The translations under genes were made by a program, and so were the position numbers. The notes beneath the pieces were generated by a model. It did not search any database. It saw only the letters and a list, made by a program, of their open reading frames with translations, and was not told where the DNA came from. Below are positions 10,393 to 19,962 of a stretch of DNA of 64,000 bases, piece by piece. The DNA lies in contig NZ_CP007440.1 of the NCBI RefSeq assembly GCF_001579845.1, positions 4,362,029 through 4,426,028 on the forward strand. Reading direction: 5' to 3'. The DNA comes from Rhodoplanes sp. Z2-YC6860. Its GTDB lineage: Bacteria > Pseudomonadota > Alphaproteobacteria > Rhizobiales > Xanthobacteraceae. Within the stretch, counting starts at the first letter, position 1; every line of letters starts with the position of its first letter.

Positions 10393-11025
10393 ATGAAAGA
10401 TCGAGCGCCACCCGGCCGGACCAACAGAGGGAAGATTTCCAGGTCCGGCGACACGCACAAAACTGTGGAAAATCCGTCCATTGAGGCGGCCAAGGGGCCG
10501 TGGAGCGTGCCGGTCACGGTGGCCGAAGTGCCCGATACCGGACGCCATGTCGAACTCGTTCCGGACGAGGCCACGCGCGACGCCATCGCGCAGGAGGCCG
10601 GCCTGGTTGCGCTGCCGCGCTTGGTTGCCACATTCGATCTCGCGCGACGCGGCGCCGACAGCTTGCGTCTCGAAGGACGCGTCACCGCGACTGTGATTCA
10701 GAATTGCGTGGTGACGCTTGAGCCGATCGAAACCGAGATCGACGAGCCGGTGGAGCTGTTTTTCCGGCCTGAACCTGTAGGGGCAGCCGCATCCGGTGCG
10801 GAGGAGGGGTCCCATTCGTTCGAAGGCGAGGAGCCGCCGGAGACCTTGGTCAATGGGACGGTTGACCTCGGCATCATCGCGACCGAGTTCCTCAACCTCG
10901 GAATTGATCCTTACCCGAGGAAAGAAGGTGCTGTGTTCGATGAGCCAGTCGCACGCGATCCGGCGAGCCATCCGTTCGCGGCGCTCGCTGCCCTGAAGAA
11001 AGATCCAGGGTCGAAAGGCCATTGA
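10393..11025 (+). CDS. YceD/DUF177 family protein
   Basis: A 210-residue soluble protein of the YceD (DUF177) family, which is linked to the ribosomal RNA and fatty-acid gene neighbourhood. The core is SVPVTVAEVPDTGRHVELVPDE, then LRLEGRVTATVIQNCVVTLEPIETEIDEPVELFF, with one Cys of the otherwise two-Cys family motif, followed by an acidic stretch and DLGIIATEFLNLGIDPYPRKEGA. The first 35 residues are basic and poorly typical, so translation may begin at an internal GTG near 10463. The next gene, plsX, starts 175 bases downstream; yceD-plsX-fabH is conserved widely. Confidence 0.88.
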   Translation: MKDRAPPGRTNRGKISRSGDTHKTVENPSIEAAKGPWSVPVTVAEVPDTGRHVELVPDEATRDAIAQEAGLVALPRLVATFDLARRGADSLRLEGRVTATVIQNCVVTLEPIETEIDEPVELFFRPEPVGAAASGAEEGSHSFEGEEPPETLVNGTVDLGIIATEFLNLGIDPYPRKEGAVFDEPVARDPASHPFAALAALKKDPGSKGH

Positions 11026-11200
11026 TTCGGCCGTTTTCACCCGAAAATGCTTCAAATCCGCCGATTTTTGCCCACTGGTGTGGCCCCCAGCCGGCAAGGT
11101 ATGGTGAAATTTCATCCGGTCACGGCCGTGGGGGCAGGGTTTCGGCGTCGACCTTAAGCGCAGTTCCAATCGCTGTTCAGGCCGCCGATCAGGTCCAAGC

Positions 11201-12259
11201 ATGTCCAATACGATCCGTATCGCGCTCGACGCCATGGGGGGTGACCATGGCCCCTCCGTGGTCGTCTCGGGGGCGGAACTGGCGTTGGCCAGGCATCCCG
11301 ACAGCACCTTCATCCTGTTCGGTGACCAGGCCAAGATCGACCCGCTGCTGGCCTCGCACCCGCGGCTCAAGGCGAACTCCAAGCTCGTGCACACCGATGT
11401 CGCAGTCCGGATGGACGACAAGCCGAGCCAGGCGCTGCGCAACGGCCGCTGGAAATCGTCGATGTGGCTTGCCATCGACGCCGTCAAAAAAGGTGAGGCG
11501 GACGCCGCCGTCTCGGCCGGCAACACCGGCGCGCTGATGGCGATGGCCAAGTTTCACCTGCGCACGATGCCGGGCATCGAGCGGCCCGCGATCGCCGCAG
11601 TCTGGCCGACGCTCAAGGGCGAATGCATCGTGCTCGATCTCGGCGCTTCGATCGGCGCCGACGCCGAACATCTGTGCGACATGGCCGTGATGGGCAGCGC
11701 CATGGCGCGGGTGTTGTTCGATCTCGACCGCCCGACCGTAGGGCTTCTCAACATCGGGGTCGAAGAGGTCAAAGGCCTCGAAGCGGTGCGCGAAGCGGGC
11801 CGCATTCTGCGGGAGCAGCCGATCCCCCACATCGACTATGTCGGATTTGTCGAGGGCGATGACATCGGACGACACAAAGCCGACGTGGTGGTGACCGAAG
11901 GCTTTGCCGGCAACATTGCGCTCAAGGCCGCAGAGGGCACGGCCAAGCAGTTCGCTGAATATCTGCGCGGCGCGATCAAGAAATCGATCTGGTCGCAACT
12001 CGGTTATTTGCTGGCGCGGCCGGCGTTCCGGATGCTGCGCGACAAGATGGATCCACGCAAATCGAATGGCGGTGTTTTCTTGGGACTGAATGGCGTTGTC
12101 ATTAAGAGTCACGGTGGTACGGACGCGGAGGGTTTCGCGGCTGCGATCGACGTGGGATACGAAATGGTGCGTGAGGAATTGCTGGCCAAGATCGGCGAGA
12201 CCGTCGACCGGCATCACCAGGACATGACGGCGCAGGCCGCCGGCGGAGCGGCTTCGTGA
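11201..12259 (+). CDS. plsX: Phosphate acyltransferase PlsX
   Basis: Makes acyl-phosphate from acyl-ACP, the first step of the PlsX-PlsY phospholipid route. 352 residues, normal length. The start [24 protein letters not shown] is diagnostic; [27 protein letters not shown] and [13 protein letters not shown] follow, with [34 protein letters not shown] near the active site. The stop overlaps the GTG start of fabH by four bases (GTGA), indicating coupled translation. An alternative upstream start is not needed. Confidence 0.97.
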   Translation: MSNTIRIALDAMGGDHGPSVVVSGAELALARHPDSTFILFGDQAKIDPLLASHPRLKANSKLVHTDVAVRMDDKPSQALRNGRWKSSMWLAIDAVKKGEADAAVSAGNTGALMAMAKFHLRTMPGIERPAIAAVWPTLKGECIVLDLGASIGADAEHLCDMAVMGSAMARVLFDLDRPTVGLLNIGVEEVKGLEAVREAGRILREQPIPHIDYVGFVEGDDIGRHKADVVVTEGFAGNIALKAAEGTAKQFAEYLRGAIKKSIWSQLGYLLARPAFRMLRDKMDPRKSNGGVFLGLNGVVIKSHGGTDAEGFAAAIDVGYEMVREELLAKIGETVDRHHQDMTAQAAGGAAS

Positions 12260-13233
12260 CGATGCTGCGTTCAGTCATTCTCGGCTGCGGCAGCGCGCTG
12301 CCGGCTCAGGTGCTCACCAACCAGGAACTTGCAGCCAAAGTCGACACCACCGACGAGTGGATCGTGCAGCGCACCGGCATCCGTCAGCGCCACATCGCGG
12401 CTGACGGCGAGCTCACTTCGGATCTCGCGATCCAGGCCGCCAAGGCAGCGCTTGCCAACGCCCATGTCGATCCCCAAACGATCGATCTGATCGTGCTCGG
12501 CACCTCGACGCCCGATAACACATTCCCGGCCACCGCCGTCACGGTGCAGGCCGGGCTAGGCATCACCCGCGGCGCGGCGTTCGACCTGCAGGCTGTCTGC
12601 TCAGGCTTCGTCTATGCGCTGTCCATCACCGACGGGCTCCTTCGCACCGGCACCTACACGCGCGCGCTTGTGATCGGCGCCGAAACCTTCTCTCGCATTC
12701 TCGACTGGAAGGACCGCACCACCTGCGTGCTGTTCGGCGACGGTGCCGGTGCCGTGGTGGTCGAGGCGCAGCAGCAGCCGGGCGAAAAAACCGACCGCGG
12801 CATTCTCACCACGCATTTGCGCTCCGACGGCCGGCACAAGTCGAAGCTCTATGTCGACGGCGGACCGTCGTCGACCATGACGGTGGGCCATCTGCGTATG
12901 GAAGGCCGCGCGGTGTTCAAGCACGCGGTGGCGATGATCACCGATGTGATCGAGGATGCTTTCCGTGCAACCGGTTACACCGCCTCCGACATCGACTGGT
13001 TCGTGCCGCATCAGGCCAACAAGCGCATCATTGACGACAGCGCCCATAAGCTCGGTATCGCGCCTGAGAAGGTGGTGATCACAGTCGACCAGCACGGCAA
13101 CACCTCGGCGGCGTCGATCCCGCTCGCGCTCAACGCCGCGGTTCGTGACGGCCGCATCAAGAAGGGCGATCTGGTTCTGCTGGAAGCGATGGGAGGTGGC
13201 TTCACTTGGGGATCGGCGCTGATCCGGTGGTAG
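12256..13233 (+). CDS. fabH: 3-oxoacyl-ACP synthase III (beta-ketoacyl-ACP synthase III)
   Basis: Starts fatty-acid synthesis by joining acetyl-CoA to malonyl-ACP. 325 residues. The catalytic triad of the family is visible: Cys in [12 protein letters not shown], His in [11 protein letters not shown], Asn in [19 protein letters not shown] and the final [13 protein letters not shown] are typical. I chose the GTG at 12256, which overlaps the plsX stop and lies seven bases after GGAG; an ATG at 12262 is the alternative and would remove two residues. Second gene of the plsX-fabH unit that leads into ihfA after 223 bases. Confidence 0.97.
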   Translation: MTMLRSVILGCGSALPAQVLTNQELAAKVDTTDEWIVQRTGIRQRHIAADGELTSDLAIQAAKAALANAHVDPQTIDLIVLGTSTPDNTFPATAVTVQAGLGITRGAAFDLQAVCSGFVYALSITDGLLRTGTYTRALVIGAETFSRILDWKDRTTCVLFGDGAGAVVVEAQQQPGEKTDRGILTTHLRSDGRHKSKLYVDGGPSSTMTVGHLRMEGRAVFKHAVAMITDVIEDAFRATGYTASDIDWFVPHQANKRIIDDSAHKLGIAPEKVVITVDQHGNTSAASIPLALNAAVRDGRIKKGDLVLLEAMGGGFTWGSALIRW

Positions 13234-13456
13234 GTGCGGGCCGCACAAATCCGGTTTTCGGCCTGTTTCGGATCGCAATTGCGACATTGCGAGCCGAATT
13301 TTCGTCGGAAACGCGGGCCGGTCCCCATAGTTGCCGCCGCGCCACACTGTTGCGGCAAATGCCGGGGAACGCGATGTTGCCGTCGTTGACCGGGTAAACC
13401 CAGGCTAATATCGTTGGAAATTCAGCGGGATATAGTCGCCTTCACTGGGGCTGGCG

Positions 13457-13762
13457 ATGTCGGGCAAAACGATTACACGGGCTGACTTGTGCGAGGCGGT
13501 CTACCAGAAGGTCGGTCTGTCGCGGACAGAGTCGGCAGCACTGGTCGAGCTGGTATTGGACGAGATCACCAAATGCCTTGAACAGGGCGAAACGGTGAAA
13601 CTGTCCTCATTTGGCTCTTTTGTGGTTCGTAAAAAGGGTCAGAGAATCGGACGCAATCCCAAGACCGGCAAGGAAGTTCCCATTTCGCCGCGGCGCGTGA
13701 TGGTGTTCAAACCTTCGGCGATCTTGAAGCAACGCATCAACAACTCCGGCGGCGAAGGCTAG
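13457..13762 (+). CDS. ihfA: Integration host factor alpha subunit
   Basis: A 101-residue HU/IHF-fold DNA-bending protein; with IHF-beta it bends DNA by about 160 degrees at specific sites in recombination, replication and transcription. The sequence [26 protein letters not shown] and [45 protein letters not shown] is clearly IhfA rather than HU: the arm carries GRNPKTG with the Pro that intercalates into DNA. Position between fabH and a MerR gene is the standard alphaproteobacterial context. The upstream 223 bases probably hold its own promoter. Confidence 0.96.
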   Translation: MSGKTITRADLCEAVYQKVGLSRTESAALVELVLDEITKCLEQGETVKLSSFGSFVVRKKGQRIGRNPKTGKEVPISPRRVMVFKPSAILKQRINNSGGEG

Positions 13763-13838
13763 TCCGGGATAATACGAATTGTGGCCGCCAGGACAGGCGG
13801 GCAATTCAGACACAAATGGACAAAGGGGCACGGGGGCC

Positions 13839-14426
13839 GTGGAAAAAGCGCCAGACGCTTTCCGCACCATTAGTGAAGTCGCTGACGAACTCGACATCCC
13901 GCAACACGTCCTGCGTTTTTGGGAAAGCCGGTTTCCACAGATCAAGCCCATGAAGCGGGCTGGCGGGCGCCGTTACTACCGCCCCGACGACGTCGACCTG
14001 CTGAAGGGCATCAAATACCTGCTCTACACGCAGTGTTTGCGCATTGAAGGCGTGCAAAACGTTCTCCGGGACAAGGAGAAAGGACCGAAGTTCGTCCAGG
14101 CGGTTTGGCAGTCGAGCGCGGCACAACCTGCGGCCGAAGCCGCAGAGGATGCAGCTTATGAAGACGCGGAAACCGACGCCCAAGACGGGTCGGAGCAGGA
14201 AGAGGCACCGCGCACGCTGCTAGGACTATTCAAGGGCGCGGCATCCGGACGCAGGGACGCCGAAGCCGAAGCTGCCGAAGAGTCGGAATCGAACGCGAAA
14301 TCAGCAACTGCGCCGGCTGCGCCGCAGTTGTCCCGTGAGAATGTCCGCAAGCTGCAAAGCGCTTTGCACGAATTGCGCGAATGCCGACAGGCCATCGATC
14401 AAGCGCTCAAAGACGAAGCGGCCTAG
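13839..14426 (+). CDS. MerR-family transcriptional regulator (ihfA-linked)
   Basis: A 195-residue protein with an N-terminal MerR winged helix: [55 protein letters not shown]. The WESRF...GGRRYYR pattern is that of the short MerR proteins always found after ihfA in Rhizobiales. The C-terminal half is an acidic, Ala/Glu-rich linker ending in a helical [28 protein letters not shown] chose the GTG at 13839 because the preceding in-frame residues look non-coding and purine-rich GGGG lies upstream. The often-seen downstream tRNA-Pro is not present here. Regulatory target unknown. Confidence 0.88.
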   Translation: MEKAPDAFRTISEVADELDIPQHVLRFWESRFPQIKPMKRAGGRRYYRPDDVDLLKGIKYLLYTQCLRIEGVQNVLRDKEKGPKFVQAVWQSSAAQPAAEAAEDAAYEDAETDAQDGSEQEEAPRTLLGLFKGAASGRRDAEAEAAEESESNAKSATAPAAPQLSRENVRKLQSALHELRECRQAIDQALKDEAA

Positions 14427-14463
14427 CTTCGCGAACAGGAAGTCCATCCCCGCATGAAATCGA

Positions 14464-15477
14464 GTGAGTCAGATGCCCAGCGCTAAGCAGGCCACACTGA
14501 TCGTGTGGTTTACCGGCATGCTGGTGCTGGTCGGACTGACGGTGTGGTACGGCGCCGACCATGTCGGCGAAGCGATTGTCAGCGCCGGCTGGGCGGCGCT
14601 GCTGGTCGTCTTCGTCCGGGCTGCCGCCGTGGCGATCGCCGGGGCGGGCTGGTGGCTGCTGTTTCCGGTCGATCTGCGGCCGTCGGTCTTGCTCTGTATG
14701 GGACTGCGTTTCGTGCGCGAAGGCGCCAACGCGCTGCTGCCGCTCGCTCAGATCGGCGGCGACTTCATCGGCGCGCGCTGCCTCGCGCTGCGTGGCGTGA
14801 AGGGAACAGTCGCTGCGGCCAGCGTCATCGTCGACGTCCTGATGCAGGCGGTGAGTCAGTTGGTGTTTGCGCTGATCGGTCTTGTGCTGCTGATCGCGAT
14901 GGGTGGCAACGAACTCATCGTCTGGCCGATTGCCATCGGGCTTGCGCTTGCGCTGCCGGCGCTCGGCGGCTTCGTGTTGATGCAGGGCGAGCAAGGCCAG
15001 CGGCTCGTGAAGTGGGTGCTCGGCGCGGTTGCCGGCGACCGTCAGTGGGCAGCCTTTGGTGCGATCGACAATCTGTTTGCCAGCCTCGATAGGTTTTACG
15101 CGTATCGACGTGGCCTCATTCAAAGCGTGATCTGGCATCTCGGCGGCTGGTTCGTCGGCGCGCTTGAAATCTGGATCGTGCTCACCTTCATGGGCTACTC
15201 GATCGACTTCGGCGATGCCGTGCTGATCGAGAGCCTGATGCACGCGGTGCGCGGTGCGGCCTTCGCGGTGCCGGGCGCGCTCGGAGCTCAAGAGGGGGGG
15301 CTGATCATCCTTTGCGCGATTTTCGGCGTACCACCCGAGGCCGCGCTTGCGCTGTCGCTGGTCAAGCGCCTGCCGGATCTGGTGCTGGGCGTGCCTGGCC
15401 TGATCGCCTGGCAGGCCATAGAAGGCTGGCACTTCCACGACCGCGGTCGTGCGCAGGAACAGAAGGAACGGGCGTAG
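14464..15477 (+). CDS. hpnL: Hopanoid-cluster membrane protein HpnL (lysylphosphatidylglycerol synthase-like TM family)
   Basis: A 337-residue integral membrane protein of the UPF0104/LPG-synthase transmembrane fold with about seven to eight hydrophobic helices. The motif RFVREGANALLPLAQIGGDFIGAR and the C-terminal HAVRGAAFAVPGALGAQEGGLIIL and LSLVKRLPDLVLGVPGL match the HpnL group. HpnL is assigned to hopanoid loci by association and may move hopanoid or a lipid precursor; direct biochemical proof is lacking. It leads the hpnL-I-J-K operon, six bases before hpnI. The start may be GTG at 14464 or ATG at 14473. Confidence 0.85.
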   Translation: MSQMPSAKQATLIVWFTGMLVLVGLTVWYGADHVGEAIVSAGWAALLVVFVRAAAVAIAGAGWWLLFPVDLRPSVLLCMGLRFVREGANALLPLAQIGGDFIGARCLALRGVKGTVAAASVIVDVLMQAVSQLVFALIGLVLLIAMGGNELIVWPIAIGLALALPALGGFVLMQGEQGQRLVKWVLGAVAGDRQWAAFGAIDNLFASLDRFYAYRRGLIQSVIWHLGGWFVGALEIWIVLTFMGYSIDFGDAVLIESLMHAVRGAAFAVPGALGAQEGGLIILCAIFGVPPEAALALSLVKRLPDLVLGVPGLIAWQAIEGWHFHDRGRAQEQKERA

Positions 15478-15483
15478 GCGACA

Positions 15484-16641
15484 ATGTTCCAGGACCTCGT
15501 GCTGATTGCGTTGTTCGCCGCCGCCTCGGCTGGACTACTTTACATGGCGCTTGGTGCGGCGCTCGCGCCGCCCGGTCCGCGTCCAGCGCGACCGACCGGC
15601 CGCGCCGAACCGGCCGTGACGATCCTCAAGCCGCTGCACGGTGACGAGCCGGGCCTCCTCGAAAATCTCGCGTCATTCTGCGACCAGACTTATTCCGGTG
15701 AGGTGCAGATCGTATTCGGCGTGTCACGCGCCGACGATGCCGCCTTGGCTGCGGTCGAGCAGCTTCGCGCCATGTATCCGCACAAGGTGCTGGAGGTGGT
15801 GGTCGACGACACCGTCCACGGAACCAATCCAAAGGTCTCCAACCTCATCAACATGAGCGCGCGCATCGCGCATGACATCATCGTTCTTGCCGACAGCGAC
15901 ATCCGCGTGCGTCCGGACTACCTGTCGCGCCTGGTCAGGAGGCTCGAACGACGAGGTGGCGTGGTCACCGCGCCGTATTACGGCATCTCCACCGGCAGCT
16001 TCTGGTCGAAGCTGGCCCAGTTGAACATCGATGGACATTTCCTGCCGGGGGTGCTGGTCGGCGCGCGCTTCTCGCTTTCGCGGCCTTGCCTCGGCTCGAC
16101 CATCGCGTTGCATCGGAAGTCGCTTGTCGCAATCGGCGGCTTCGAGGCGATCGCCGATTGCCTCGCCGACGATTACGAAATCGGGGCGCTGGCGGCCGCG
16201 CGGGGCGAACCGGTCTCGCTGCTGCACTCGGCGGTGGGCCACGTCTGTGACGAGCGATCTTTTGCCGAATTGTGGCGGCACGAGGTGCGGTGGGCCATGA
16301 CCATCCGCCTAGTCGATCCGGTCGGTTATTCCGGCTGGATCATCACGCACTCGTTCCCGCTGGCGCTGTTCGCCTGGGGCCTGGGCGGCGAAGAAATCGC
16401 GATCTGCCTTGCGGTTGGAGCGCTCGCCTGTCGGGCTGTCCTGATTTATGCCATAGAGCGCGGCTATGGCCTGCCGCCGCGGCCATATTGGCTCATCCCG
16501 CTGCGTGATCTATTATCGTTTGCCGTGTTTATCACCGGCTTCCTGGCACGCGACTTGAGCTGGAAGGGACGTCGCTACTCGCTGATGTCCGAAGGAACAA
16601 TGCTACCCGAGCTACCTGAACGGAGAACGCCGTCGCCATGA
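15484..16641 (+). CDS. hpnI: Hopanoid biosynthesis glycosyltransferase HpnI
   Basis: A 385-residue family-2 glycosyltransferase with an N-terminal membrane helix (residues about 3-23) and three helices at the C-terminus, as in ceramide glucosyltransferase-like enzymes. GT motifs are VTILKPLHGDEPGLLENLASFCDQTY, then VLADSDIRVRPDYL (the D-x-D-like metal site) and LADDYEIGALAAARGEPV. The RHEVRWAMTIR segment matches the Q/RxxRW product-site motif. Published work on Burkholderia HpnI shows transfer of N-acetylglucosamine to bacteriohopanetetrol. It overlaps hpnJ by four bases (ATGA). Confidence 0.93.
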   Translation: MFQDLVLIALFAAASAGLLYMALGAALAPPGPRPARPTGRAEPAVTILKPLHGDEPGLLENLASFCDQTYSGEVQIVFGVSRADDAALAAVEQLRAMYPHKVLEVVVDDTVHGTNPKVSNLINMSARIAHDIIVLADSDIRVRPDYLSRLVRRLERRGGVVTAPYYGISTGSFWSKLAQLNIDGHFLPGVLVGARFSLSRPCLGSTIALHRKSLVAIGGFEAIADCLADDYEIGALAAARGEPVSLLHSAVGHVCDERSFAELWRHEVRWAMTIRLVDPVGYSGWIITHSFPLALFAWGLGGEEIAICLAVGALACRAVLIYAIERGYGLPPRPYWLIPLRDLLSFAVFITGFLARDLSWKGRRYSLMSEGTMLPELPERRTPSP

Positions 16642-18068
16642 TGAGGACCCTGTTTCTGCAAGCACCGTCGTTCGAAGGTTTCGACGGTGGCGCAGGCGCC
16701 CGCTATCAGAACCGGCGCGAGATCAAATCGTTCTGGTATCCGACTTGGCTCGCCCAGCCGGCCGCGATGGTCGAGGGCTCCAAGCTCATCGACGCGCCGC
16801 CGCACCGGCTGTCGCTCGCCGATGTGTTGCCGGAGGTGAAGGACCGCGATCTCGTGGTGCTTCACACCTCGACGCCGTCGTTCTCATCGGACGTCAAGAC
16901 CGTCCGCGCCCTAAAGGCCGCCAATCCCAACCTTAAGGTCGGGATGATCGGCGCCAAGGTCGCGGTCGACGCCGCTGGCTCGCTGGATTCCTGCCAGGAA
17001 CTCGACTTCGTCGCCCGCAACGAGTTTGACTTCACCATCAAGGAAGTCGCTGAGGGACGCGACTTCGGAAGCATTGACGGTCTGTCTTATCGCGGCCGTG
17101 ACGGCCGCATCGTCCACAACAAGGAGCGCCAGCTCCTGCACAACATGGACGAGCTGCCGTTCGTGTCACCGGTGTACAAACGCGATCTCGTCATCGAGAA
17201 CTATTTCATCGGCTATATGCGGCACCCGTATCTGTCGTTCTATACCGGGCGCGGCTGCAAATCGCGCTGCACCTTCTGCCTGTGGCCGCAGACCGTCGGC
17301 GGGCATGCTTACCGTACCCGCAGCGTCGGTCATGTGATCGAGGAACTGAAATACGCGAAGCAGGCCTTCCCGCAGGTGAGGGAAATTTTCTTCGACGACG
17401 ACACGTTGACTGACAACCTGCCGCGCGTCGAGGAGCTCGCCCGCGAGATCGGCAAGCTCGGCATCACCTGGGCCTGTAACGCCAAGGGCAATGTGCCGCG
17501 CAAGACCCTCGAGGTAATGGCCGCGAACGGCTGCCGGCTCTTCGTGGTCGGCTACGAGTCCGGCAATCAGCAGATCCTGCACAACATCAAGAAGGGCATG
17601 CTGATCGACGTCGCCAAGAAGTTCACCAAGGACTGCCACGAGCTTGGCATCAAGATCCACGGCACCTTCATTCTCGGCCTCCCGGGCGAGACCAAGGAGA
17701 CGATCCAGCAGACCATCAAGTTCGCGACCGAGATCAATCCGCACACGATCCAGATCTCCCTCGCGGCGCCGTATCCGGGCACCCACCTCTACAAGGAGGC
17801 GAAGGAAAACGGCTGGTTCGACACCAACAACGCGGACCTGGTCGACGAGAACGGCATCCAGATCGCGCCGCTGCACTATCCGCATCTGAGCCACAGCGAG
17901 ATTTTCCACTCGGTCGAGGACTTCTATAAGAAGTTCTACTTCCGGGCTCCGAAGATCGCCTCCATCGTCAACGAGATGGTTCGTTCGCCGCAGATGATGA
18001 AGCGCCGGCTGCGCGAAGGCGTCGAGTTCTTCCAGTTCCTGAAAGAGCGCCGCGAGGCGGCGCTCTGA
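16638..18068 (+). CDS. hpnJ: Hopanoid biosynthesis radical SAM protein HpnJ
   Basis: A 476-residue B12-binding-like plus radical SAM protein. The N-terminal 180 residues resemble the cobalamin-binding fold; the radical SAM cluster is GRGCKSRCTFC (Cys207, Cys211, Cys214), followed by LWPQTVGG, the FDDDTLTDN strand and GYESGNQQIL. HpnJ is reported to contract the glucosamine ring of glucosaminyl-bacteriohopanetetrol to the cyclitol ether head group. The opening FLQAPSFEGFDGGAGARYQNRREIKSFWYPTWLAQPA is diagnostic. The ATG overlaps hpnI and the TGA overlaps the proposed CTG start of hpnK. Confidence 0.95.
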   Translation: MMRTLFLQAPSFEGFDGGAGARYQNRREIKSFWYPTWLAQPAAMVEGSKLIDAPPHRLSLADVLPEVKDRDLVVLHTSTPSFSSDVKTVRALKAANPNLKVGMIGAKVAVDAAGSLDSCQELDFVARNEFDFTIKEVAEGRDFGSIDGLSYRGRDGRIVHNKERQLLHNMDELPFVSPVYKRDLVIENYFIGYMRHPYLSFYTGRGCKSRCTFCLWPQTVGGHAYRTRSVGHVIEELKYAKQAFPQVREIFFDDDTLTDNLPRVEELAREIGKLGITWACNAKGNVPRKTLEVMAANGCRLFVVGYESGNQQILHNIKKGMLIDVAKKFTKDCHELGIKIHGTFILGLPGETKETIQQTIKFATEINPHTIQISLAAPYPGTHLYKEAKENGWFDTNNADLVDENGIQIAPLHYPHLSHSEIFHSVEDFYKKFYFRAPKIASIVNEMVRSPQMMKRRLREGVEFFQFLKERREAAL

Positions 18069-18898
18069 GGCGTCTGGTCGTCACGGCCGACGATTTCGGC
18101 CTGGCCTTCGAGGTCAACGAGGCTGTCGAGATCGCGCATCGCGACGGCATTCTTTCCGCAGCGAGCCTGATGGTGGCGGGAGCGGCCGCGTCCGACGCGG
18201 TCGCGCGCGCCCGGCGGCTGCCGAAGCTTCGTGTCGGCCTGCATGTCGTGCTGGTCGAAGGCGAGCCGAAGCTGCCGCCTGAAAAGCTCCCCGATCTCGT
18301 CGACAGCTCCGGGTATTTCCGCACCGATATGGCGCGGCTTGGCTTCGATATTTTCGCCAAGCCCGCGGCGCGGGCGCAGCTTCTTGCCGAAGTCGAGGCG
18401 CAGTTCGCAGCCTATGCGGCGACCGGGCTGCCGCTCGATCACGTCAACGCCCACAAGCACTTTCACCTGCATCCGACCATCGCCGGCGCCATCATCGCGA
18501 TCGGCCGCCGCTATGGCATGAACGCGTTGCGTGTCCCGGTCGAGCCGCGCGGCGTGCTCGCGAAAATCGAACCCGCGCCGATCGGTGTGTCCTGGATCAC
18601 CGGGCCCTATGCGTCGCTGCTCGGCCGCGCGGCGCGGCGTGCAGGCTTGCAGACCGCTGATGCCGTGTTCGGACTCGCCTGGTCGGGCGCAATGACCGCG
18701 CCGCGCGTCGAAGGCGTACTGCGGCACTTGCCGGAAGGCCGCACCGAAATCTACACGCATCCCGGGACGGCCGGCGGTTTCGCCGGCCACGCTCCGGGTT
18801 ATCGCTATGCCGATGAACTTGCGGCGCTCACAACGCCTGAAGCCGTCGCGCTGGTGAAACGCGGCGACATCGCGCTCGGCGGCTACGCCGACCTGTAG
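18065..18898 (+). CDS. hpnK: Hopanoid biosynthesis deacetylase HpnK (YdjC-like), proposed CTG start
   Basis: A 277-residue YdjC/ChbG-fold deacetylase that should remove acetyl from N-acetylglucosaminyl-bacteriohopanetetrol. The metal-site TADDFG (residues 7-12) and VNAHKHFHLHP are present, with HPG near the end. There is no ATG, GTG or TTG between the last part of hpnJ and this motif. A CTG at 18065, overlapping the hpnJ stop as CTGA, gives MRRLVVTADDFG, which aligns exactly with the usual MKRL-VTADDFG beginning; GAGG precedes it. The first ATG, at 18170, would delete the catalytic aspartates and cannot give an active enzyme. Confidence 0.9.
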   Translation: MRRLVVTADDFGLAFEVNEAVEIAHRDGILSAASLMVAGAAASDAVARARRLPKLRVGLHVVLVEGEPKLPPEKLPDLVDSSGYFRTDMARLGFDIFAKPAARAQLLAEVEAQFAAYAATGLPLDHVNAHKHFHLHPTIAGAIIAIGRRYGMNALRVPVEPRGVLAKIEPAPIGVSWITGPYASLLGRAARRAGLQTADAVFGLAWSGAMTAPRVEGVLRHLPEGRTEIYTHPGTAGGFAGHAPGYRYADELAALTTPEAVALVKRGDIALGGYADL

Positions 18899-18906
18899 AG
18901 TTGGCG

Positions 18907-19962
18907 CTAGGCGTTGCGCAGTTCGCGTGGGCGCTTCATGTAGCCCGCGCCCGCGAACCAGTCGATCGCCTCGACCAATCCATCGCGATAGGGCCTCGAC
19001 GTGTAGCCGAGCTCGCGGCGCGCCTTGGTGTCGTCGAAGTGCATGTGATAGCGCGCCATGCGAAGCCCATCGACCGTCGCGAATGGCTCCTTGCCGGTGA
19101 AGCGCGCGGCGAACTCCGCGCCATAGGCAATCGGATAGATCACGGCGCGAGGGAGCTTCATCAGCGGCGGCCGGCCGCCCACGATCCAGGCGATGTCGGT
19201 CAGCACCTGCCGCAGTGTCACGTTCTCTCCGCCGAGGATATAGCGCTCGCCGATCGCGCCGCGATGAAGCGCGGCGAGGTGGCCGACCGCGACGTCCTCG
19301 ACATGGGCGAAGTTCAGGCCGGTCTCGACAAAGGCCGGCATCCGGCCGGACGCAGCCTCGATGATGATGCGGCCGGTCGGCGTTGGCCGCACGTCACGCG
19401 GCCCGATCGGGGTAGACGGGTTGACGATCACGGCAGGCAGGCGCTCCCGCGCTACCATGTCGATGACCACGTCCTCCGCCAGAACCTTGCTGCGCTTATA
19501 GGCACCGATCGCGGCGTCGGCCGGGAGCTTGCGGGTTTCGTCGGCGATGCCGCCGGCGCGCAGATCGAAGGTCGCGACCGAACTGGTGTAGACCACACGC
19601 TCGAGACCCGCGCGCAGCGCCTCTTCCATTATGATGCGCGTGCCTTCGACATTGGCGCGGATGATGTCGTCGGGCGAGGGGGCCCAGAGCCGATAGTCCG
19701 CCGCGACATGCACGAGATAGCGTGTGCCTTTGAGCGCACCCGCGACCGAGGCCCGGTCGCGCATGTCGCCGATAAAGACCTGGTCGGCCGGATCGATATT
19801 GGTCCGCGGGCTCGATGCCCGGACCAGGACGCGGACGGGAAAGCCTTCGCGGCGGAACACGTTCGCGACGGCCGCGCCGACAAATCCGCTGGCGCCCGTG
19901 ACCAGCACCGGGCCACGGCTTTGCGAAGCTGGCTGCGCTTCCGGAGTCATCAACGATTTCAT
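18907..19962 (-). CDS. hpnA: Hopanoid-associated sugar epimerase HpnA
   Basis: A 351-residue extended short-chain dehydrogenase/reductase. The Rossmann motif is VTGASGFVG (residues 21-29), then YLVHVAADYRLWAPSPDDI, which is the HpnA signature, TSSVATFDLR and the catalytic YKRSK. Its exact substrate in hopanoid metabolism is not settled. I start at MKSLM (19962); MTPEA at 19950 is possible, and the open frame up to 20274 has no family similarity. It converges on hpnK with eight bases between the stops, so it belongs to the cluster but not to the operon. Confidence 0.92.
   Translation of the reverse strand: MKSLMTPEAQPASQSRGPVLVTGASGFVGAAVANVFRREGFPVRVLVRASSPRTNIDPADQVFIGDMRDRASVAGALKGTRYLVHVAADYRLWAPSPDDIIRANVEGTRIIMEEALRAGLERVVYTSSVATFDLRAGGIADETRKLPADAAIGAYKRSKVLAEDVVIDMVARERLPAVIVNPSTPIGPRDVRPTPTGRIIIEAASGRMPAFVETGLNFAHVEDVAVGHLAALHRGAIGERYILGGENVTLRQVLTDIAWIVGGRPPLMKLPRAVIYPIAYGAEFAARFTGKEPFATVDGLRMARYHMHFDDTKARRELGYTSRPYRDGLVEAIDWFAGAGYMKRPRELRNA

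Noticed and set aside
14427-14463. Expected tRNA-Pro after the MerR gene
   Set aside because: Only 37 bases lie here and no cloverleaf can be formed.
18170-18898. ATG at 18170 as hpnK start
   Set aside because: It would delete the TADDFG metal site that the family needs.
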